Assembly: GCA_029237695.1 (NCBI GenBank)
Contig: CM055266.1
Span: forward strand, 120,704,569 to 120,768,568
Direction: 5' to 3'
Source of the DNA: Conchocele bisecta
Taxonomy: Eukaryota; Mollusca; Bivalvia; Lucinida; Thyasiridae
DNA: 64,000 nt
Shown: one piece after another, positions 56,208-64,000 of the stretch
Numbering within the stretch: the first letter of the stretch is position 1
Layout: each line of letters begins with the position of its first letter
Translations under genes and position numbers: made by a program
Notes under the pieces: generated by a model
Databases searched by the model: none
What the model was told of the DNA's origin: nothing
Seen by the model: only the letters and a program-made list of their open reading frames with translations

Positions 56208-56762
56208 AATTTGCTACTCACATTAACTTTGTTAACTAATGTTACCATTTTTACCAAGATGCACATGCCGTTGCATGTGAACACATCCACAAACGATTTT
56301 CCAGCATAGGCTGTCGCTGTTGTAGTTATTCTAAAATTAATATTTGCACTTACAAACTTCTTAGTCTTGCAACGTTTAGTGAAACGGTCCCCAGATAGAC
56401 CGACAGGCACACTGCACAGTTGTAGGGATTTTGTTTTGTTATTTCTACTGTCCAGAAGTAATAAGTTAAAATATATTTTGTGGTTAGAGAGTTGTTTCCT
56501 CTACTTGAAATGACGTCGAGAAGGACCACAATATAGGAATGAATGGCCTTTTTGTGCAATTTATCGGGGTATAAACTTGGAAAAGTCGCGGGAATACTGG
56601 ACGAAGCGATAAAAAATTACAATTTTCGATTTTTTTTTTTAAAAATACTTCAAAAATTGTAATTTTTTAAGGCCTCGTCCAGTGTAAACTGATAGGTAAT
56701 GAAAATACAAACACAGAGAGAAATACCATTCAAAAATTCTAATTCAATCATAAATTATGCCA
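56208..56762. repeat. Fragments of two MITE families
   Basis: 56,331-56,397 is the right end of a GTTTCACTAAAC MITE (TTAGTGAAACGGTCCCCAG). 56,535-56,695 is a partial copy of the composite foldback with the AATTACAATTTTCG hairpin inserted in its arm. Confidence 0.5.
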
Positions 56763-57377
56763 GTCTCACCCACAATAGTGGAAAGTGAGACATATCGGTC
56801 ACAATTATGACGTCAATAATTTGGGATGTAAATTTTGGATGTTGCCAAATTTCCCATATCTCTTGATCCGTTAGTCAGATCATTACCAAACTTCATCAAC
56901 ATGTAGCTTCCTCACATTGATAGCTATCCATCCAGTGTCGTTCAGGTGAAGTTGACCTTCACCTTGGTTACCTTAACCTTTATGGGATGTAAATTGTGGA
57001 CATAGGCCAAATTTCACATATCTCTTGATCCGTTAATCAATAGCTTTCTCACATTGCTGGCTATCCACCCAGTGTCATTGACATTGACCTTCAGCCAGAC
57101 AGGTCAATAATTTTGGACGTACATCAAAATGTTGAATATGTCTTGATCTGTTAGTCAGATCATCTACAAACGTCATCAATAGCTTCTTCAAATGGATATC
57201 TACCAGTTTAATTTGGCTGACCTTGGTGACCTTCACCTTGGTGTCAACAACTTTGGACATCTCATATTGTGACTGTGACTTTTGTATCAATAATTTTGGA
57301 CTTCCTCATACTGTGCCCTTGACGACCTTGACCTTTGTGGCGGTCGCCTTGTTTAGTGAGTGAGACACTCTCTGGCT
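56763..57377 (+). repeat. Repeat with tandem CTCTTGATCCGTTAGTCAGA units
   Basis: It opens with a foldback TCTCACCCACAATAGTGG and closes TTAGTGAGTGAGACACTC. Phrases ATATCTCTTGATCCGTTAGT and TGACCTTCACCTTGG recur three times inside. Its build (hairpin head, gene-like tandem body) parallels the AGCTCACC family. Confidence 0.5.
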
Positions 57378-57922
57378 ATCGCCTTATTACGTAAATTTAT
57401 GCACTACTTTTCCATTCCATCTCTGATTAATATCGCAATAAAATGAGTTTTATATCAAAATTAAGCACAATTTACTTGTCTCTGTCTGGTTTACAGAGGT
57501 TCGACTGTATAAAAAAAACACAATCATAGGTTTTGCCTGATCAGAAATCATATGTTAAAATCCTTGTCCATAAAATTTATCATTTTCCTGTGGTATGGTG
57601 TTTTGTGTTTTATGAAATGTTAATGATAATAAATTGACAGACCCGTCTTCCGTTATTTATTCTGTATCCAGGGCCCTGATGTCGGATCTACTTTCACCGT
57701 GCTGCAATCCGCGCCGGTGTAAAATGTTTCACGTCAAAAAAGGTGCCGGATTCCTGACGAATCCCCATTCAGCTACATGCAGAAGATAGTGCATAAACAC
57801 AAGTGAAATTGAATGGAGTTAATGTCCCAGCAACAGCTACGGTCATATAGAGACAGGACCACCGTTTAGTCTCGTCCGACTGACCAGTAAGATTAAAATA
57901 CTATGAAAGTATTTCTGATGCC
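57378..57922. other. No gene seen
   Basis: A remnant of the pogo-like family (TCTGGTTTACAGAGGTTCGA) lies near 57,480-57,510; otherwise unremarkable. Confidence 0.35.
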
Positions 57923-58377
57923 CTGTAGCCTATTTCACCAACATTGCAAAGTATACTTTGAGGGAGTAATCATTTATTTTTCCAGAAATGCATTATTTCA
58001 TATATAACTAACGACAGCATATATTTGATGATTAAATGTATGCAGATTTATTATACTGAATTTATTACATTATCACAGCCAAATTGGCTGTGATAATGTA
58101 ATAAATTCGGTATAATAAAAATTAATAAATTTATCATAAAATTGAAAATTTCTCCCTCAAAGTATACTTTGCTACTAAAGTATACTTTGCAATGTTGATG
58201 AAATAGCAGATTTATTATACTGAATTTATTACATTATCACAGCCAAATTGGCTGTGATAATGTAATAAATTCAGTATAATAAAAATTAATAAATTTATCA
58301 TAAAATTTAAAATGTCTCCCTCAAAGTATACTTTGCTACTAAAGTATACTTTGCAATGTTGATGAAATAGGCTACAG
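57923..58377. mobile_element. CAAAGTATACTTT palindromic MITE, copy 3, with tandem duplication
   Basis: It starts CTGTAGCCTATTTCACCAAC and ends GATGAAATAGGCTACAG. The inner block from GCAGATTTATTATACTGAAT to GTTGATGAAATAG is present twice in tandem (about 58,045-58,207 and 58,208-58,370), nearly identical. Confidence 0.68.
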
Positions 58378-58552
58378 GCTAGGTTTGAATCTACAACCTC
58401 CGGATTGAAAGTCTGGCCACAATCCACCCCTGGTTACTAGATGAAAAATGCGTGTATCTAAACTCTTAAGTAGAACAGAGATTCTCATCAGGAAACCGGT
58501 GCAGTTTTTGACATGAACATTGTATGCCGGAGTGCAGTGACTGGCTGGCAGA

Positions 58553-59270
58553 AGGGGCCCGTTTCATTAAACTTCTTACGACTAAGGCCTCGTGCAGGCA
58601 CCGGGGCGGGATCAACTGATCCTGAGAATAGTGCTGCAGTAGCCATTGCTTGTCGTAAAAGGCGACTAAACTGGCTTAACGATTGGGTTCATACTTTCCG
58701 GAACCCACTATACCGGATTTGGCCCTCATGTACATTTTTTGTATGTGAGAGTTGAGTCAGGCTATGCCCCATATATAAAAGTAAGATTAGCGCTAATCCT
58801 ATTACTTTTAGGGGATGGGATAAATGATGCTGGTGTGGCGAGGGCCTGGCACCAGATCAGGTTCTAATTTCAGCACTGAATATATATTTTGATTGTAAAT
58901 ATTGAGTTCTGAAGTTGGGATTTACCCCCCTCGGACAGGTGGATACGGGACACGACCCCGTTGACCCGTCTGCGTGTAGACTCCCTGAGGCTTCTACCTC
59001 TATGTCAGAAAAGCGGACGTTAAACCCTATTCACTCACTCACTCACTCTTACGACTAAAATGTTCGTAAGTGCAAAATTGTGATAGTCTGTAAATGTCAC
59101 ATTAATACAATTTTATTGTAAACAAGTATTGTATTTACATTTATTGAGCAGCTGCATATTGCAACCTATGCTCAATAAATGTAAATCCATCAATTGAAAT
59201 TTCCAGACTATCCTAAATTTGCACTTACGGACATTTTAATTGTACAAAGTTTAATGAAACTGCCCCCAGG
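58553..59270. mobile_element. GTTTCACTAAAC MITE, copy 7, split by a SINE
   Basis: The left end GGGGCCCGTTTCATTAAACT breaks at 58,585 and resumes at 59,048; the right end is GTTTAATGAAACTGCCCCCA. The interrupting sequence is the SINE listed next. Confidence 0.7.
58586..59047 (+). mobile_element. SINE, ACTC-tailed subfamily, full length with 11-bp duplication
   Basis: CTTACGACTAA flanks both sides (58,575-58,585 and 59,048-59,058). It starts GGCCTCGTGCAGGCACCGGG and passes through GCTTGTCGTAAAAGGCGACT, TGTGGCGAGGGCCTGGCACC and GAAAAGCGGACGTTAAACCC to an (ACTC)n tail. It is the best full-length reference for this subfamily in the window. Confidence 0.78.
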
Positions 59271-59851
59271 TTGGTAGCATGTGAAGGGTAATTGTCCTCC
59301 CACCACCACACCCGTAGAGGTGAAATTCACAACTTACCCTTTCACCCCCAATTAAGTAACTGGAATGGAATTTGATATTCTAATTTTGCAACCAATCCAA
59401 CCATCATAAAATGATTTTCAGATTACCGGTAGTCCCTTTATGAAAAGGGGGTGTTTTTGTTCTAAAAAATTACTTGCAAAAAGTGCATATCCTGATGAGA
59501 CGGATCTGCACTGTTTGCCAATACCACTATACAGGCATGTGGTATTGAAAGGGTTAAACCCAGTTGAGCCAGGGCTAAAATAACTAGCCGTTGACAGACT
59601 TAAACGCCATTAAACAAACGGATCTACGCAGATTCCAACGAGCCTACATTTGAATCATTTAAACATTTTCAACCTTCCAATTCATCAAATATGTGCCATC
59701 ATTGTAGATCTAGATTATGCAACCATTGTAGTTCCAGAATGTCATGGCACATAATCAGCCATGAAGCCTAAGTGTGAAACAAATAGATCCAGTCTGGAAA
59801 GAATCGTCCCGATCTAAAATGTTTATTAGTACATTTGTATTTTCAGTTTAA
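59271..59851. other. No gene seen; SINE tail fragment
   Basis: A SINE 3' fragment (CTAGCCGTTGACAGAC, about 59,560-59,620) and short inverted repeats around GTAGATCTAGATTATG (near 59,705) are the only structures. Confidence 0.35.
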
Positions 59852-60361
59852 AGGTACATGCCCACTCGGAAGGCACAAAATGTTCTTTATGGGAATTAAA
59901 TAAGTGTATAATTGTGTCCCTATTCCACCAGTTCTAAAAATTACGAGTGCCCGCTATACAAATACATGTATAATCATTTAGTAATATTAATTTTACTGAT
60001 CGTGACGCACGGTGGTATCCGGCTATTTTCATGCAAATGAGGCAAGATAGTTTTTAATTATTTATACTAATTAAATGAGCCACCTGAAAAAAATAATATT
60101 TTCAACAGATTATAAAGTATGATCATTGCACATCAAAAAATAAATACCGTACAGAGAATAAATAGCAATGTCCATTAACATTTTAAGGAAACACGGTTAT
60201 CGCCCCTGATATTGTGAAAATTTACGTCCGATATAAAATGTATAATAATGCCAATCAATATGTGGGATAATGGTGAATGAATGTTTATTTTGCCAGAAAA
60301 TGTCTCCGATGATGTCTCTGATATATTGAACATTTTGTGCCTACTGAGTGGGCATGTACCT
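59852..60361. mobile_element. TTAA-flanked MITE with AGGTACATGCCCACT ends (Kolobok-like)
   Basis: TTAA at 59,848-59,851 and 60,362-60,365. Inverted ends AGGTACATGCCCACTC and GAGTGGGCATGTACCT extend over about 35 bp with AGGCACAAAATGTTC. TTAA duplication with RGG ends is the Kolobok pattern, while piggyBac ends usually start CCC. 510 bp, no transposase. Confidence 0.65.
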
Positions 60362-60618
60362 TTAAGAAACATACATATTGCATTTCTGTTTGTTATTCAT
60401 AAATAGGCCCTTGACTGAAACAATGTACTTCCGGTTTATGACATGCTCGGTCTGATCGAGGCCTACACTGTTCGCCATTCCATCATTGATGTTGCATTAC
60501 TTTTGTCAGAAAAAAACAATTACACTGTAGATTTTTCGCAAATGATGTTTGTGAATAACAGCCTGTGACCTTACTGGCACTGAAAGTCGATGCGAGATCT
60601 ACACGAGTGTGGGATATA

Positions 60619-60689
60619 CAGTGGAACCTCTCTAAACCGGACACCATGGGAGGTCCTCCCATGGTGTCCTGTTTAGAGATGTTCCACTG
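60619..60689. mobile_element. Pogo-like palindromic MITE, copy 3
   Basis: TA on both sides; arms CAGTGGAACCTCTCTAAACC. Confidence 0.68.
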
Positions 60690-62491
60690 TAAATCAGACA
60701 TATGACCAGGTATGCGAATGTGCTTGGTCAGCTTGACCGGGCATTAGTATACATATACACCAATGAGAACCATAAAATGAAAAGTCATGCAGAGCATGAT
60801 GTTATTAGCCGATCAAATCAGGGTTCAATATATGTCCACATTTTAGTAGTTACGGAATCTCAGGGAAAAGTGAGAGAAGTGTTGATTTCCTCCCCAACCA
60901 AATTCTCAAGAAAAAAAATTGAATTCTATTAGAAAAATTGGGGCCCCGAAAAAAATATTAATAGGAAATAAAATTGATAAATTTTTTAAAAAAATTGAAG
61001 AAAAAAAATAAACATTTGGACAAAAAAATTGAAAAAAAATCAATATCATCCTATATTTATCGATATTTTTAGTTAACACGGAGCTACGGTCATGATATTA
61101 GTTAGGCATGCAGAAACATATTTTTAGCAAAGGGATATCCCATTCACCAGTCCAGTCGAATACAAATCTTACTTAACAAAGTGACCATTAATTAACGTAC
61201 CGGTACTCAACAAAATGTACCAGTCGAATTGACGTCGTGCGTATTCAGGCACATGCCCAGATTGGCCTTGATAACGTTGTCACTTGTTTATCCCTTGTTT
61301 ATCGATTTAAATGGTTTAAATCGACTCGAAGCTTACGTTCAACGGCCGCACAAACTCGATTGAACTGCACGCCTTCCAATGATTTAAATACGCAGCGCGT
61401 TTAAATAGTCAATTACGTTTTTTTAATGTGCGCACTGGTCATTTAAAAAGGGGCCCATCCGTGATTTTTTGCGCGATGTCGGGCGCAAGACAATCAATAA
61501 TTTGCGGCATTGACAATAATTAAGGGGGATTGCCGCAATCGCGCGTACTGGATGCATCCCTGCCATCCCTGCATGATACGTAAACAAATCAAAGTTCGCT
61601 ATTAAGGGCAATTCTTCGTTTTGATTGGTGGAAAATTTTGTGAATATTAACTAGCGTCAAATGACGCGCATACGCGATCCAATGGGATAAACCCGAGATG
61701 CTGGGGTTGCTAGTTGGAGGAGATTTTGAGCAGAGGTCGATTATAAATTAGCCGAATAAACACATTTTACGCGATTATACGTGGCTGAAACTTGTTCTGT
61801 TTAATAAATAAAAGCTTTAAATTAGCCCAATAATCGGCGTATGTTGGCGTATATGGCCATTAGAGCCAACTATGGACTTCAACAACAACAACTTCCGGGT
61901 TGAATCTCTTCCGGCGTTCAGCTCATTACGTATTCAAAATTGTGTTATTTGGCTATATTTAAAGTTTTAAACAGAGATAATTGGCAAAAATGCAAACTTT
62001 ATCGGTTGATGCAATTTGGAAGTGATACAGCAAAATTCGTGTTCGTAGATAACCGAATAGCGGAGAAAAGGGTTGCTACAAACTTTTTCAGAATTCGATG
62101 GATGACCAATATATTAGCCGATCTATAAATAGATCGGCTAATAATTAACGATACACAGAGCGTGTCCGGTTTAGATAGGTTTTACTGTACAGATGGGGTT
62201 CACTGTGAATCAGGCATTTGACCATTCTGAGCCATAGCTGTGTGCTATGCGATCATGCACAGACATGACTTGAGATAAATGACCAAGAAACTCATTAAAA
62301 ATAAGATGTTTTCTTGTGTCCGGTTTAGAGGTTTTACTGTATATAGATATTGATTGGCAAGCAGCCTTCTGTGTTGTATATGCTCGGATAACTGACGATG
62401 AATTTCTTGGGTCATTTATCTCTGGTGATAATATCTGTTTGTGATCGTATAGCACACAACTATTCTTCAGAATGATAATATACCTACGCTT
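60690..62491. other. Gene-free stretch: A-rich block, CpG-richer patch, pogo-family remnant
   Basis: 60,890-61,060 is dominated by runs of A with AAATTGA phrases. 61,200-61,930 is richer in CpG (GCGCGATGTCGGGCGC, CGCGCATACGCGATCC) and could be a promoter-like or unique region, with no gene attached. 62,160-62,345 carries two pogo-family ends facing each other (GTCCGGTTTAGATAGG and GTGTCCGGTTTAGAGG). Confidence 0.4.
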
Positions 62492-62560
62492 CAGTGAAAC
62501 CTCTCTAAACCGGACACCCTGGGGACCTCCCAGGGTGTCCGGTTTAGAGAGGTTTCACTG
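62492..62560. mobile_element. Pogo-like palindromic MITE, copy 4
   Basis: Arms CAGTGAAACCTCTCTAAACC; TA on the right and TT on the left (mutated TA). Almost identical to the copy at 12,862-12,930. Confidence 0.68.
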
Positions 62561-64000
62561 TAACTCCTGATTGCGACTGGAGAACTGTGCATAGGCGTAG
62601 GAGCGTTTCAATTATTGGGGGGGGGGGCCAAACTATTTTGCTACATGTAAAATTATATATGTTCGGTATGTCTTTGCTTAATATGCTACAGTACACTGTC
62701 CTGTACTACATGTATGTATATATAGGAAAGATATACATGCTGTAGTGATGCAATTAAATATACCGCATGATTGTGTTAGTTTTATGTTATGCCCTTATAA
62801 TACAATTTTACATAACCCATTACACGTAATAAGATAAGGCGTAAAAATGGTCAGCTTACACTTACACTCCAAAACATACATAGAATGTAAGCTTTTTTAT
62901 TTTGTAAAATACCGATGATGTTATACACATTATCAGTTACATACATAAACTGATTGTAATTCCCTCTAACGATACATTATTGGATGAATAAACGTTTGCA
63001 GGCTGTGACATTGGTCAATGTATGACATACCGAGAGGGTACGTTGTAATGAATTGGTGCCTGAGTGAGATGTTTTGTGACAATGATACGTTATTCTATTT
63101 TGATTAGCATTTGAGCAGCAATCCTGCTAGAAAAACCTGCCAAATGGATAGGTACAAAACCTTAAGGACCCGTTCTATACCTGATCATCGTTTGATTCAA
63201 AGATAATTGCTTCGTAAATATGATAGAATATATGTGAATACTGCCTCGTTACTGTATCCTATACGGCACATGCAGTGGCTAAATCGGCCATCTTTGTGTG
63301 TTCCAGCCATCAGTCAGTTTCACCTGTTCTGCCGTTTGACAAAGAACTCAAAATGTGAAGTAGAACATATGATATAAAGTAGCTAATCACATGTAGAAAA
63401 GCCAGGAGAACGGACTCCTATCAATTATATTATAACAAACTGTAAAATATGTCAGTTTTCTGGACAGGTTTGAGCCTGTGTTTTTAAAAACCACCATTAT
63501 AAATACCCTGATACACGTGTGTATAACTCCGTTGGATAAAACATGTCCTACATGCGTTTCTTTTATATGTTGGCTAGTTTTGTTCTCTAAGTCTCAGTAT
63601 TGAATACATCCAAATGTAGACCGTGTATTGAGCATGCTGCCAGCCGCGAACGAAGGGCACACCGGTACCGAAACGATACAAGCGACGGACGCGTGTTTGG
63701 CATGTTTTCAACTTCTGACAAACAGATATTACTGCTGCGTTACACGCAACGACCCCTCTTTAAGAAATTTGATACATGTGCCGTCAAAAACGATATTCAT
63801 CTTTATTCATAATTGAGGATTTAAAATCATTGTGTTGACATAATTGAAGGTCGCGTGTTGCAGATATTGGAAATAATTTCCTTTATTAATCTTCATACAA
63901 TCTAAGCCTCATACATTTACAATGATTATCACAAGGACGGGGTTCGTTTATAGATATAATTATAGTACTTATAGGTTATTATGTTTTCTATATGTGGATA
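62561..64000. other. No supported gene
   Basis: Apparently low-repeat sequence. A G run lies near 62,620. Two overlapping + frames at 63,600-63,816 fall in a slightly GC-richer patch; neither resembles a known protein and no splice structure was worked out. Confidence 0.35.

Noticed and set aside
63600..63816. Two overlapping + strand frames near the window end
   Set aside because: Overlapping frames with no recognisable motif; insufficient to call a gene or exon.

Overview
The window looks like animal nuclear DNA, most likely from a bivalve or other mollusc. The host gene is PHTF-like, split into small GC-richer exons by AT-rich introns. Around it are short interspersed repeats: foldback MITEs, tRNA-type SINEs with AAAC or ACTC tails, and the AGCTCACCTGAGC family that I associate with molluscan genomes. 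The species cannot be fixed from sequence alone.

Layout. 1-12,131: repeats only, including a 2.3 kb nested element (3942-6283) and a 1.55 kb TA-flanked element (7812-9366). 12,132-39,283: the 3' part of a PHTF gene on the + strand, seen as seven exons with clean AG/GT borders and a TAG stop; its 5' exons were not recognised. 39,284-64,000: no convincing host gene, only repeats, many with readable target-site duplications, plus one 55-codon BED/TTF-like zinc-finger scrap (46,574-46,741).

The main object is a complete-length Polinton (Maverick), 14,670 bp at 23,527-38,196, in the last PHTF intron. It has 290/289-bp terminal inverted repeats that differ at two positions. It landed inside an older palindromic MITE, which is exactly reconstituted when the element and one ATTCA copy are removed. 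From left to right it carries, on the - strand, two short proteins, a basic membrane protein, a conserved unknown, the packaging ATPase and the double-jelly-roll major capsid protein. Then come a + strand coiled-coil/membrane protein (in pieces), a - strand large conserved unknown (in pieces), and + strand penton-like, fibre-like and coiled-coil/hairpin proteins. The right part holds a - strand OB-like small protein, a + strand retroviral-type integrase, a - strand protein-primed family B DNA polymerase, and a + strand Cys/His-rich protein that ends inside the right TIR. I see no adenovirus-type protease.

The genes would together make a virus-like self-synthesising transposon: polymerase for copying, integrase for insertion, capsid proteins plus ATPase for a virion. 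Roughly twenty one-base indels and one nonsense codon break most of the larger genes, while the penton, fibre-like and 194-residue genes remain open. This copy therefore appears young but inactive, unless the indels are assembly errors. Gene pairs are arranged divergently around 46-67 bp AT-rich gaps, and most start codons follow an A/T-rich leader ending like TAAAATG.

All domain names are by eye from motifs and remembered families; no search was run.
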